From Bacillus sp. Xin1 (GTDB lineage Bacteria > Bacillota > Bacilli > Bacillales > Bacillaceae_G): a DNA stretch of 64,000 bases. Below are positions 39,135-47,994 of this stretch, piece by piece (within the stretch, counting starts at the first letter, position 1; the number at the start of each line of letters is the position of its first letter). The notes below the pieces were generated by a model that was not told the DNA's origin, ran no database searches, and was given only the letters and a program-made list of their open reading frames with translations. The stretch is from positions 62,001-126,000 of the forward strand of contig NZ_JABUAE010000002.1 in NCBI RefSeq assembly GCF_013314535.1, in the 5' to 3' direction. The position numbers and the translations under genes are program-made.

Positions 39135-39305
39135 TAAAACCATCCTTTTGAGTAGGCGAGAGTATCCGGCCATGCATAGAAATGGTCAGATCCTTTTTTA
39201 TGCCCATGCTATATGAAACCAGAAGAAACAAATGAGTGTAAGGTTCTTTTTGTTTTCGAAGGCGAGATTGGCATGTTGGAAAACAAAAATGGATATATAT
39301 GAAAT
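39135..39305 (+). repeat. Hairpin-bearing dispersed repeat, copy 3
   Basis: GCGAGAGTATCCGGCCAT, GCATAGAAATGGTCAG, a T-run and CCCATGCT align with copy 1. The stem around the GCATAGAA loop is GGCCAT/ATGGTC here and CCGC/GCGG in copy 1, a compensatory difference. The rest of the 39031-39450 gap should hold the CoA-disulfide reductase promoter. Confidence 0.6.
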
Positions 39306-39450
39306 GGTGTACGTTGTTATGTTTGGACGGAAGGGGATTCATTTGTAAACAAAAGGAAGAAGATATTATACTTTGTATATGATATTTATAGAGTATTTAT
39401 GGTGAATTTGGAAAATGTAAACGATAGAGAGTGTACAAAGGAGTGGTTTG

Positions 39451-40785
39451 GTGAACTATGTAATTATTGGCGGGGATGCAGCTGGTATGAGCGCAGCAAT
39501 GCAAATTGTGAGAAATGAAAAAGAAGCAAAGGTTGTTACACTAGAAAAAGGTGAAATATATTCATATGCACAGTGCGGACTTCCATATGTGATTAGCGGC
39601 GTGATCCCTTCTACTGAAAAATTAATTGCCAGAGATGTGAAGACATTTCGTGATAAGTATGGAATTGATGCGAAAACAAATCATGAAGTAACGAAAATTG
39701 ATATTGAAAATAAAACTGTACATGGTATACATACAAAGACAAAGGAGTCATTTCAATATACATATGACCGCTTGTTAATTGCGACAGGAGTTAGGCCTGT
39801 TATGCCAGATTGGGAAGGTAAGGATTTGAAAGGGATTCATCTTCTAAAAACAATTCCAGATGCCCATAAAATATTGGAGACACTGCAGGAACAAAATGTT
39901 GAGCAAGTAACAATTATTGGCGGCGGGGCAATTGGTCTTGAAATGGCTGAAACATTTGTGGAGCTTGGGAAGCGTGTACGAATGATTGAAAGAAATAATC
40001 ATATCGGCACGATTTATGATGCGGATATGGCCGCACATATACATGAAGAAGCGGCGAAACATCATATTGAAATTTTAACAAATGAAAATGTAAAAGCTTT
40101 TAAAGGAAATGAAAAAGTCGAATGGATTGAAACAGATAAAGGGACGTATAAAACGGATCTTGTCTTAGTCTCAGTTGGCGTGCAACCAAATACGGAATTT
40201 TTGAATGGAACTGGAATTCGTACGAACAACAAAGGGGCGATAGAAGTAAATGCTTATATGCAAACAAATGTCGAGGATGTTTATGCGGCAGGAGATTGTG
40301 CAACGCATTATCATGTTGTAAAGGAAATGCAAGACCATATCCCGCTCGGTACAACTGCGAATAAGCAGGGACGTCTTGCTGGACTAAATATGATTGATAA
40401 ACGAAGAGCTTTTAAAGGAACTCTCGGTACAGGGATTATTAAATTTATGGGATTCACATTAGCGAGAACAGGTTTAAATGAAAAAGAAGCGAGTGGATTA
40501 AAGCTCCCTTATAAAACAGTAAAGGTAGATTCAACAAGTATGGCTGGTTATTATCCAAGTGCTACACCACTTTATGTGAAATTGTTGTATCGAGCTGATA
40601 CAAAACAATTACTTGGTGGACAAGTAATCGGAGAAGAAGGCGTAGATAAACGAATTGATGTCATTGCGATGGCCTTATTCCATAAAATGAGTATCCATGA
40701 TTTAGAGGATGTCGATTTAAGCTATGCTCCGCCATACAACAGTGTTTGGGATCCGATTCAACAAGCAGCGAGGCGAGCAGAATAG
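39451..40785 (+). CDS. cdr: CoA-disulfide reductase
   Basis: A 444-residue FAD-dependent pyridine nucleotide-disulfide oxidoreductase. The FAD loop [12 protein letters not shown] is at the N-terminus. The single active-site Cys sits in YAQCGLPY near residue 43, as in CoA-disulfide reductases rather than two-Cys enzymes. An NAD(P)H loop [11 protein letters not shown] lies near residue 155 and FAD motif DVYAAGDCA near 275. It keeps CoA reduced, the main low-molecular-weight thiol system with bacillithiol in these bacteria. I prefer GTG at 39451, 7 bases from AAAGGAG, over TTG at 39448. Confidence 0.9.
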   Translation: MNYVIIGGDAAGMSAAMQIVRNEKEAKVVTLEKGEIYSYAQCGLPYVISGVIPSTEKLIARDVKTFRDKYGIDAKTNHEVTKIDIENKTVHGIHTKTKESFQYTYDRLLIATGVRPVMPDWEGKDLKGIHLLKTIPDAHKILETLQEQNVEQVTIIGGGAIGLEMAETFVELGKRVRMIERNNHIGTIYDADMAAHIHEEAAKHHIEILTNENVKAFKGNEKVEWIETDKGTYKTDLVLVSVGVQPNTEFLNGTGIRTNNKGAIEVNAYMQTNVEDVYAAGDCATHYHVVKEMQDHIPLGTTANKQGRLAGLNMIDKRRAFKGTLGTGIIKFMGFTLARTGLNEKEASGLKLPYKTVKVDSTSMAGYYPSATPLYVKLLYRADTKQLLGGQVIGEEGVDKRIDVIAMALFHKMSIHDLEDVDLSYAPPYNSVWDPIQQAARRAE

Positions 40786-40825
40786 CGCTTCTTATAGGGG
40801 TGCTATTTTTTATACTGAAAAATTT

Positions 40826-40980
40826 ATCCCGCATTAACGGGCAGTAATACTCCCACCTCAAAATTCGGCGGGAGCACAGAAGTTAGGTGGGAGATAAACT
40901 GCCCGTAAAAGCCCGATTGGTGAGGGCTAATAATCAGTGGGGGATGAAGAAAACCCCCACTGATTAAAGTTTCACTTTAT
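40826..40980 (+). repeat. Full-length bcr1 element (TGAGGGCTAA variant)
   Basis: 155 bases, TTTAT at both ends. Near identical to the copy at 36155 except for the segment after CCCGATTGG, which reads TGAGGGCTAATAATCAG here. It lies between the CoA-disulfide reductase and a hypothetical gene. Confidence 0.92.
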
Positions 40981-41088
40981 GATATAATATTCACTCTTGA
41001 AAAATAGATGCCGCAAATATCGGAATACAAATCTTATTATAATGTAAATACATATGAGCAAGTAATGAATGATGCTGGAGGATAAGAA

Positions 41089-41499
41089 ATGGCAATAAAT
41101 ATGAGAACAGTAGAAGAGTGGATTGAAGAATCAAATGCAAGACATGAAGAGGACTTTGGAGAGATTGTCCAAGAAGTAAAGGAATTATGCGTTGCGATTG
41201 ATAACGCTACTTTAATTTACCCGAAACATGTATTTTGTTTTGGAAAGAAAGCTGAAGTGTTCTTCTTTTTCCAAGATCATGTTGTCATTGGTCAGGCGCA
41301 AGAAGAATATATTCAAGTTGAAAAGTTAAAGTATGAGAACATTACAGACATAAGCCTAAAAACAAATGATAAAAATACAACATTAGAGTTGAAATTCTCT
41401 AATGGAAATTTTATTATGCTAGATAGTTTAAATGATAATTGCGGAGCAAAGAATTGGCTATTTGCAAGGCAGATTAAGAGTATATTTAAATTGATTTAG
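41089..41499 (+). CDS. Small conserved-looking cytoplasmic protein
   Basis: A 136-residue soluble protein (MRTVEEWIEESNARHEEDF, then AEVFFFFQDHVVIGQ). A GGAGGATAAG ribosome site precedes the ATG. The fold looks like alternating strands with a helical N-terminus, perhaps a PH-like module. It might belong to DUF3908, which I cannot verify. It is followed by a strong terminator and converges with the TOMM operon. Confidence 0.6.
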   Translation: MAINMRTVEEWIEESNARHEEDFGEIVQEVKELCVAIDNATLIYPKHVFCFGKKAEVFFFFQDHVVIGQAQEEYIQVEKLKYENITDISLKTNDKNTTLELKFSNGNFIMLDSLNDNCGAKNWLFARQIKSIFKLI

Positions 41500-41502
41500 T
41501 AG

Positions 41503-41543
41503 AAAAGATCCGCCCTTTGCTAGACGCAGAGGGCGGATCTTTT
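41503..41543 (+). terminator. Bidirectional terminator
   Basis: AAAAGATCCGCCCT pairs with AGGGCGGATCTTTT. It separates the hypothetical gene from the convergent TOMM operon, and overlaps the sagB-like stop by 2 bases. Confidence 0.92.
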
Positions 41544-43110
41544 AGCTATGCAAATATCCTTTAAGCCAAGTGCGAGGTCGATAGAAACCAATCGGAATTT
41601 GAATGAGGGACGTTTTTTGCGTCGTATCAATTTCATACAGTTTGTCACATGAGTTTGCATCAAAACCTAAGAGTGGATGTCCTCCCATATCCATAGCTGA
41701 GGCTGCTAAGATGAGCTTTTGTACGAGTATGCCAGCTTCCATTTGTTGAATCCGGTATCCTCTATAACCTAAATCGTTTTTTAAATAATCTTTATTTCCT
41801 ATTACGTGTAAACAGAGTGGCACTTGAAAGAGGTTTACATTATCCATTGTCATACCAGATTGTAAAGGTTGGCGCAAATCCCCGGGGCTAATTTCTTCTA
41901 ATGTATGAGCACTACTGTCATAGGAATATGCCCCATTTGGCAAACCTTCTACGTTATAAAAGCATCCGCAGAGTGAGACGCGTGCTTTCGAATTGATATG
42001 TGTTCCGTCTAAATCATTTTGATAAGGAAAGGAAAGGCTTGCTTCTTGAAGTAAGGTAGCGAGCTGCGTTTCATTTATTTTTTGTAAGACAAAGTCTAGA
42101 TCTGGTGAATAGCGTTTTTGACAAACGGATACAAAATCGTACGATAATCGCTGCACCTTAGGGAGCGTTAAAGTTTGTTTGTGATGTGAAGCAGTTGCGT
42201 CTTCTCCTACAGTTTGAAATTGTTCTGTTGATTCTAGCATGGAAGCTCTGTTCATTTTTGTTATCATCGGATACTCTATAACATTTTGTGAGCGAATAAA
42301 GTAATCATGCTGCAGAAGAGGGAGCTCTTGAGATAGTTCATGAGATGAGATGTTTTTTTCGAATGTATCCCCCTGGTAAAACCATTCTGCTGTAGGTTTA
42401 CTAGATAACGGAATCACCGCGTATACACTTTCTTCTTGCTCAGATAATCCGAGTAAGTGATTTATGGCTCGATCAAGAAATTGAAAATATACACCAGACG
42501 TATAGCCGAATTGTTTCGTGACTTCTAGTAATTGACCGATGAGTACGCCGGCATCTAGACCTTGGAGCCGATAAGAAAAATTATTATATTTAAAGAAATT
42601 TTTCCAAAACATAGTTGATACGAAAGTGATGCCGAAACAAGCGGATAGATCACAGCGATTCCCGAGTGCCTGCGTCAAATAAGAGTCAAAATTTCCTTCC
42701 CGAAGCAAGACCAAACGATGATGTGCTACGTCGTAATGGTAGATGCCATAGGGGATCGTTTCTATCCTTAAATATATATACAATTCATTTGGATACAAAG
42801 CTCCTCCTGAAGGAACAAACCTTCGATATATATTCCTTGTTTTCTCTTGATCGAAATGGAAAGGGGATTGGCAAATTTGAGTCAAGCCGAATGTATACCA
42901 AAGAAAATGTCCTATTTTTTCTAGATCGGGTTCGGTAGGCATATTTTGATTTCGTAATGTTAATGGCACATCAAGAGAAAGAGGGACGATAGGTAAACCA
43001 CGATATAGTTTATAAGGAAGCGGTGCATCTTCCCAGTTAACATTCTCATTTGCGGGCATAATTTCATCGATAGAAAAATGTAAATTGTGTAGAAATGCCT
43101 CTAATTCCAT
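41542..43110 (-). CDS. SagB-type dehydrogenase of the TOMM cluster
   Basis: A 522-residue FMN-dependent azoline dehydrogenase that oxidises thiazoline/oxazoline rings to aromatic azoles. It has two nitroreductase-like halves: residues about 60-240 (FVPSGGALYPNELYIY, GLDAGVLIGQLLEV) and about 320-520 (NVEGLPNGAYSYD, QMEAGILVQKLILAAS, PLLGFDAN). Double-length SagB proteins of this kind are known. AAGGAGG is 6 bases upstream of the ATG. It is the last gene of a minus-strand operon, 24 bases after the YcaO gene. Confidence 0.88.
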   Translation of the reverse strand: MELEAFLHNLHFSIDEIMPANENVNWEDAPLPYKLYRGLPIVPLSLDVPLTLRNQNMPTEPDLEKIGHFLWYTFGLTQICQSPFHFDQEKTRNIYRRFVPSGGALYPNELYIYLRIETIPYGIYHYDVAHHRLVLLREGNFDSYLTQALGNRCDLSACFGITFVSTMFWKNFFKYNNFSYRLQGLDAGVLIGQLLEVTKQFGYTSGVYFQFLDRAINHLLGLSEQEESVYAVIPLSSKPTAEWFYQGDTFEKNISSHELSQELPLLQHDYFIRSQNVIEYPMITKMNRASMLESTEQFQTVGEDATASHHKQTLTLPKVQRLSYDFVSVCQKRYSPDLDFVLQKINETQLATLLQEASLSFPYQNDLDGTHINSKARVSLCGCFYNVEGLPNGAYSYDSSAHTLEEISPGDLRQPLQSGMTMDNVNLFQVPLCLHVIGNKDYLKNDLGYRGYRIQQMEAGILVQKLILAASAMDMGGHPLLGFDANSCDKLYEIDTTQKTSLIQIPIGFYRPRTWLKGYLHS

Positions 43111-43134
43111 GAAATTTCCTCCTTACAAAGCGAA

Positions 43135-45084
43135 TTACGGAAATGGATGGGGGTGCGGATTTAGTTCTTCAAACGCTAGCGGATTAGCTGTATAACCAAG
43201 TTCCATCGGTACGTTTAGTGCTCTTTGCAGTCCTGATGTGCGAGTAAGATGGTGACCAAATGTCATTGGTAGCATGCCAGGGATGAAGACTTTTACACAA
43301 TGTAAGCCGTTTTTTCGGATAGCGGGAGCTGTTTGATCAACAACGACTACTTCAAGTCCTAAGGGAGCAAATCGATCTAGAAGGTGCTTGAGGTCTACAG
43401 TTAAGTCGGCATCACTAGATGGAAGGTGATTCATTTGGTCAAATGTTTGTAGAGGCTGGTTATTGTTTAATAGAAATTGAAGTCGTTCTTCTGCTTCTGG
43501 TAAACCGTATAACATACTATGATCTTCCATTTGTGTTACAAGATATGGATCATGTAAAAATTGTTCATATTTTTTCCGGTTTTCTTCAAATTTTTCATCC
43601 ATTATAAGGAGCATACCAGCTAGCTCATGTATGGCATTTTTTACAGCTCGCACTGGTTCCATATGAGCTCCGCCAGCACAGATGAGGTTCATTCCAGTCT
43701 GTTTTGTATTTTTAGCAATTGCCCAGATACTTGGAATTCCATGTTCCATCGTTGCATCAAAAACATGTAAATCATAGCCTGTAACTGTGCGCATTCGTTC
43801 AATCATTAATTGTAATTCTGTATCATGAGCAGAAGCTAAATCAAGACGAGAGAGTGGCAATTGTGCATACCAAGTTAGTAAAAAGGCATCGCGTTCTACT
43901 ATTTCTAAAATCCCATGAAAAATCGCTTCTTCTAAGCTTCCTCCAATGGCGCAGCCGTTAGAAGTTTCATAGACAAATCCGTCTTTGTGCCCTAAGCTGT
44001 AATATGCAACGGATTCTGGTATTAACACTGGGCGATTTTGTAATAAAGAATAGCCCCATACCCAATTTTGCGGATCATCAGGATGAAATGGCTTAAACGG
44101 GAAATTAGGCTGTTTATAATGTTCACTTGTATGTAGACCAAGTGTAACAGGATTGATTGCTTTGTCTTCTAAATCGTGATAACTCCCATGAATTTTTGTC
44201 CGTTTCCCGCGAGGAGCAATTCCGCAATATCGCTCCAATCCTTCTAAAATCGCTGTCGACTCGCTAATTATATAGGAATGTGTTCGGCCGGCAACTCCTT
44301 CGTTTCCCATAAGTAAGGGCATATTTACAATGACATCAGCGAATGGTAAACGGGAATTTTGCATTTTTCCGTTTAAAAGTCCGGTTCGATAGTCTAAATA
44401 ATCTTTCGTTAAAAAAGTATTTAAATCATCTACGGAACGACAACGATAGCTGTCATTGCTCGTTTTGAAGCAAGGTTGTAGTAATAAATGAGCAGCTGAT
44501 TCAGTATCATCAGGTAATGAGCTACACACTGGGCATAGAGGATCGGGGAGAAATGAATGACGTGAGCATTGAAATGTTTGCATGTTAAATAAAAGTAGCT
44601 CTTCTTGTAAAGTTGGATGATGCTTTGTCAATATTTTCTCCGTTTCTGCATGAATGAGGTGACTCATTTGTAAAATTCCGTTTTGTGTTGCATATATATC
44701 CCGCTCTACACTATCATTGCGTTCCGTTAAAAGTTTTCGCTGCAGTTCCCACATTTCTTTTCGATCATAACCAGCTACGAGCCGCCTAGCATCAGCGCAA
44801 TGGGAGCATCCAGGTTGATCGGGCTTAATGTAAGGACCGATGATACCCTCACCAAATGAAATAAAGCTCCTAACCCAAGGGATGTTAGCGGATCGAAATA
44901 TTTCTTCCGCTTTATGGTGAATAGAAGGAGAGTAACCATCGTGTAATACGAGAGCAAGGTGAATATTTTCAGGGAGCGTTTCTTCAAGAGTGTTTTGGCG
45001 AATAACAGAATAGTAAGTGGATAATTGTTGCTCTACATAATCTGCGAGTAGGCCGTTTCCTACAAGTAATATGTTCGTATCCAT
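43135..45084 (-). CDS. TOMM cyclodehydratase: E1-like domain fused to YcaO
   Basis: A 649-residue enzyme that cyclises Cys (or Ser/Thr) of the precursor to azolines using ATP. The N-terminal 200 residues are an E1-like partner with a zinc site formed by CSHC (93-96) and CPVC (184-187), usually binding the leader peptide. The YcaO domain follows, with EGLERYCG near 281, EEAIFHGILEIVERDA near 385-400, and NAIHELAGM. The C-terminus ends in the PHPHP motif (PxPxP, residues 643-647), needed for catalysis in azoline-forming YcaOs. The start overlaps the previous stop by one base. The intact motifs argue that it is active. Confidence 0.92.
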   Translation of the reverse strand: MDTNILLVGNGLLADYVEQQLSTYYSVIRQNTLEETLPENIHLALVLHDGYSPSIHHKAEEIFRSANIPWVRSFISFGEGIIGPYIKPDQPGCSHCADARRLVAGYDRKEMWELQRKLLTERNDSVERDIYATQNGILQMSHLIHAETEKILTKHHPTLQEELLLFNMQTFQCSRHSFLPDPLCPVCSSLPDDTESAAHLLLQPCFKTSNDSYRCRSVDDLNTFLTKDYLDYRTGLLNGKMQNSRLPFADVIVNMPLLMGNEGVAGRTHSYIISESTAILEGLERYCGIAPRGKRTKIHGSYHDLEDKAINPVTLGLHTSEHYKQPNFPFKPFHPDDPQNWVWGYSLLQNRPVLIPESVAYYSLGHKDGFVYETSNGCAIGGSLEEAIFHGILEIVERDAFLLTWYAQLPLSRLDLASAHDTELQLMIERMRTVTGYDLHVFDATMEHGIPSIWAIAKNTKQTGMNLICAGGAHMEPVRAVKNAIHELAGMLLIMDEKFEENRKKYEQFLHDPYLVTQMEDHSMLYGLPEAEERLQFLLNNNQPLQTFDQMNHLPSSDADLTVDLKHLLDRFAPLGLEVVVVDQTAPAIRKNGLHCVKVFIPGMLPMTFGHHLTRTSGLQRALNVPMELGYTANPLAFEELNPHPHPFP

Positions 45085-46988
45085 CAGTTTTCCTCCTCTT
45101 TTATGAGCACGCCAACGACACTACCCAAACCTTCTTGTAAAAAAGGTTCGATGGCTAAATCAAAGACGACGGGATAAAGGTTATTTTCTTTTAAATTTAG
45201 TAGGGCGGATTGTAAGGTTTCTAATTGAGGGAGCACTTCTTCGCTTTGTATTTCAACTCTAAATGTGTCTGTATCTTGCACGAAAATAGATGAATCCGAT
45301 AATACATAGGAGTTAGGAGGGAGCTGTTGATTTTGCGCGTGCAGTAGTGCCTGCTGTAATGAGTTTCTTAGCGCTAATGTTACATTTAAATCGGTACCAC
45401 CATACCACTGATTGTGCATGCGGGTCCAAACAACAGGGAATCCTAACACTTCTTCACCAATTCCAATTTGAGGTGTTTCGTACATTGTTGAGAGTGCATT
45501 GAAATAAAACTGGCAGTGTGTGTCATTGATTTCGGTTAACTGTAGAGGAAAAACGTTTTCTGTTTGGGTAAATTGTCGTTTGTGCAAGGTAGTTGTTAAG
45601 TAATTTTGTAATCCGCGATACACCCCTTCTAGCATTGTTTCCCCAGCTCCAATTCCCATGCAGTCGTCTTGCTCAACCATTTGTGATACATATGTTTCGA
45701 TTCCGGTTAATCCTGCTTCTCGTCGTGCTTCGTCATGAGTTAACCCCCCGCAAATGATATCAGGTAGGAGCTCAGCTGGTCCGTTTGATAATGGATTGGC
45801 AACTTGAATACGGCATTGGGATAAAGGTAATTGTGTTAAATCTTGTTCTTCCCATATGTGAAAGATTCCAGATTTATTTGAAGTTAACTGGTCGAAAAAG
45901 TGAAATAGCTCATTCGAACGATTTTGATTAGAGTGTTGACCGAGTACATCATCAAGATTCTGGATGATGTCTCTATGCGAGCCTTCAGTCGTGATAAGTG
46001 GATGTTGAATGAAAGAATGCCATTCGCCTTCTAGTGTTTCGGAATCTAGTAAAAAGAATTGGTTCGTTTGTTCTCGTTTCGTAACCCCTGTAACGTTTTT
46101 GAACAACTCAAAAACAAGGATGTTTGCTAACATAGCCCCGGTGATTGACGAGAAAGGCTCTAACGGCCCATCTTTTTGCAGAGCTGGCTCATGGATACGT
46201 CGCCAAGCTGATTCCCAGCATACGTTAGAATCTGAAGTAACTACAGGGCCCGCTAATCCTACTTGTTGTAAATAAAGAGCTGGAAGAAAGTTTTTCTTTT
46301 CTTCTCTACAAATCTCATGAAGCATTTTTAACTTTTCAATATTACCACTTTCAGATACATATAGAATCCAATCAAATGATTGGAAAACCTCTCGTAAGGG
46401 CCAATCTACCGTTGTATCTATTTTTTGAACAAGTACATTTTGATCGGCAGTATAGGCCTTTTGTACAAGTTCAACAAGTCGCGCATCATCTGTTGCTTCG
46501 GGATCCGTAACGAGGCAATGGAACTCTGGTAAGCCAGATTCAAGCAAGGAAGAAACTAATGAAGTAAAGAAAGATCCAGATCCAATCGCTAAGACTTTAG
46601 CTTGTCGATACATTTGAAATTGTAGGCTACTAGATTGCGAAAAGTTCTCTAAAAATTCGATTTGTGATGCATATCTCTCAAGTAATGTCTTCTCTAATTG
46701 ATGGGGAGCATCTTCGCTTACATCCCGAACAAAACCATTTTGGTGCAAAATCTCGCCAATTTCAAATACCCTATTTTGATAAGGAAGGGAGAGTCCATTT
46801 GTTAATTCTTCTAACGTGTGTTCTCCGTTAAACATAGGCATCAATTTTTCAATCCATTGGTAAATATCACTCCCTTGCATCCGGAATGAACTGGAGTTGT
46901 TTCTAAAATAAACACCCCCGTCTGGGTTGGGAATGAAAAATGTATCTTTGTTCATCTTTAGCTTTGTAGAAGCCTGCAGATTACTCAT
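45084..46988 (-). CDS. ThiF/E1-like TOMM maturation protein
   Basis: A 634-residue protein of the kind called putative thiazole-containing bacteriocin maturation protein. Its N-terminus (residues 1-95) resembles a winged-helix leader-recognition domain (NPDGGVYFRN, then HTLEELTNGLSLPYQ). A Rossmann loop AIGSGSFFTSL begins at 134. The rest looks like E1-like plus partial YcaO-like sequence, with no catalytic motifs clear to me. It probably binds the precursor leader and helps the cyclodehydratase. It lies upstream of the YcaO gene with overlapping stop and start. TTCCTCC on the plus strand marks its ribosome site. Confidence 0.8.
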   Translation of the reverse strand: MSNLQASTKLKMNKDTFFIPNPDGGVYFRNNSSSFRMQGSDIYQWIEKLMPMFNGEHTLEELTNGLSLPYQNRVFEIGEILHQNGFVRDVSEDAPHQLEKTLLERYASQIEFLENFSQSSSLQFQMYRQAKVLAIGSGSFFTSLVSSLLESGLPEFHCLVTDPEATDDARLVELVQKAYTADQNVLVQKIDTTVDWPLREVFQSFDWILYVSESGNIEKLKMLHEICREEKKNFLPALYLQQVGLAGPVVTSDSNVCWESAWRRIHEPALQKDGPLEPFSSITGAMLANILVFELFKNVTGVTKREQTNQFFLLDSETLEGEWHSFIQHPLITTEGSHRDIIQNLDDVLGQHSNQNRSNELFHFFDQLTSNKSGIFHIWEEQDLTQLPLSQCRIQVANPLSNGPAELLPDIICGGLTHDEARREAGLTGIETYVSQMVEQDDCMGIGAGETMLEGVYRGLQNYLTTTLHKRQFTQTENVFPLQLTEINDTHCQFYFNALSTMYETPQIGIGEEVLGFPVVWTRMHNQWYGGTDLNVTLALRNSLQQALLHAQNQQLPPNSYVLSDSSIFVQDTDTFRVEIQSEEVLPQLETLQSALLNLKENNLYPVVFDLAIEPFLQEGLGSVVGVLIKEEEN

Positions 46989-47069
46989 TTTATTCCTCCT
47001 TATCAGTCAGTTCGTTTTAAGCGCACATTATCAGTGTATGTACTTTGATTTGTCCCTTATGATAAGTTA

Positions 47070-47115
47070 GAAAAGGTTGCCCCTACAGTGGATGTTGCAG
47101 AGGCAATCTTTTTCC
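47070..47115 (-). terminator. Intercistronic terminator-like hairpin after the TOMM precursor
   Basis: On the minus strand AAAGATTGCC pairs with GGCAACCTTTT around a 20-base loop, followed by a modest T-run. It lies between the precursor and the modification genes, so it probably lets only part of transcription continue, giving more precursor than enzyme. Confidence 0.7.
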
Positions 47116-47142
47116 TTTAAGTAACTATGCTGCTTAGTGATT

Positions 47143-47538
47143 TTATCGGCCACCACCACCGCAATTTTGTCCACCGCAGTGATGTCCACCGCAGTGATGT
47201 CCGCCGCAGTGGTGTCCATTCCAGCAGTTATGTCCGTTCCAGCAGTGATGTCCACCGCAGTGATGTCCACCGCAGTGATGTCCACCACAGTTTTGCCCGC
47301 CGCAGTTTTGCCCGCCACAGTGATGTCCACCACAGTGATGTCCACCACAGTTTTGTCCGCCACAGTTTTGCCCGCCGCAGTTTTGCCCGCCACAGTGATG
47401 TCCACCACAGTTTTGTCCGCCACAGTTTTGTGGGCGCGGAATGTAATAGGACTGAGTTTGAGGGTTCCAAACAGTGATCTCACCTGTTTGAAAATCATTC
47501 AAGCCTAACGATTGAATTTCATTTTGGAAATGATACAT
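47143..47538 (-). CDS. Heterocycloanthracin/sonorensin-type TOMM precursor peptide
   Basis: A 131-residue precursor. Residues 1-38 form the leader (MYHFQNEIQSLGLNDFQTG, then a Trp, Gln and Tyr-rich linker). Residues 39-131 are a core with 18 Cys: mostly C-G-G followed by QN or HH, every five residues, with CWNGHN and CWNGHH interrupting near residues 105-115, and a GGGGR end. Cys are likely converted to thiazoles by the adjacent cyclodehydratase and dehydrogenase. The length and leader match the heterocycloanthracin family described in this species group. The Gly-rich spacing with His and Asn differs from the simple CXX repeats I know for the family. AGGAGGCG is 6 bases upstream of the ATG. 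Confidence 0.88.
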   Translation of the reverse strand: MYHFQNEIQSLGLNDFQTGEITVWNPQTQSYYIPRPQNCGGQNCGGHHCGGQNCGGQNCGGQNCGGHHCGGHHCGGQNCGGQNCGGHHCGGHHCGGHHCWNGHNCWNGHHCGGHHCGGHHCGGQNCGGGGR

Positions 47539-47577
47539 GTTATCGCCTCCTAGTCATATATAGGGCTATTTAAAAGT

Positions 47578-47620
47578 AAAAAAGAGTGGAAGAAAGTGTA
47601 CTTTTCTGTACACTCTCCAC
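47578..47620 (-). terminator. Terminator-like inverted repeat in front of the TOMM precursor
   Basis: Perfect AGTGTAC/GTACACT around six bases, with outer GTGG/CCAC arms. On the minus strand a T-run (TCTTTTTTAC) follows. It is only about 40 bases upstream of the precursor start, so it may lie in the leader transcript. The rest of the gap to 47770 shows no gene. Confidence 0.6.
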
Positions 47621-47770
47621 ATCAACCTATGAATTCTGCCCTGCGGGTGTTACTAATTGCAAAACCTATTTAAGTATAGAAAGTGTTTTTCATTCATGAA
47701 TGGAGGGAGTGTAGAAGTTGATTGATTATAACGGAAGCAGGAGAGAAGGGAGGATATAGTTTTATTTTTT

Positions 47771-47927
47771 ATCCCGCTATTTTAGGGCAATAAGACTCCT
47801 ACCTTAAAATTGAGTAAAAAGCAAGGAAGTTAGATGGGAGACGAGTTGCTCGTAAAAGCCCGATTGGTGAGGGCTAATAATCAGTGGGGGATGAAGAAAA
47901 CCCCCACTGATTAAAGTTTCACTTTAT
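47771..47927 (+). repeat. Full-length but diverged bcr1 element
   Basis: 157 bases with TTTAT at both ends. The left half differs from other copies (CCTACCTTAAAATTGAG); the right half keeps the TGAGGGCTAATAATCAG variant, the hairpin and the CACTTTAT end. It lies between odhB and the TOMM operon. Confidence 0.9.
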
Positions 47928-47976
47928 AAAAAAAAGCTGTAGAAAGGTCGAATGTATCGACTATTTCTACAGCTTT
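47928..47976 (-). terminator. odhB terminator
   Basis: AAAGCTGTAGAAA pairs with TTTCTACAGCTTT. On the minus strand it is followed by a T-run made by the A-tract at 47928-47934. It abuts the bcr1 end. Confidence 0.85.
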
Positions 47977-47994
47977 GTATATTTAGAAAGTTAA

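Noticed and set aside
47143-47424. 15-bp repeats in the precursor considered as a CRISPR or minisatellite
   Set aside because: They encode an in-frame Cys-rich core next to modification enzymes, so they are coding.
47127-47508. Long plus-strand open frames rich in His/Ser or Thr/Val across the TOMM precursor
   Set aside because: They are mirror frames of the CGGxx repeat; no ribosome site, and repeat symmetry explains their openness.
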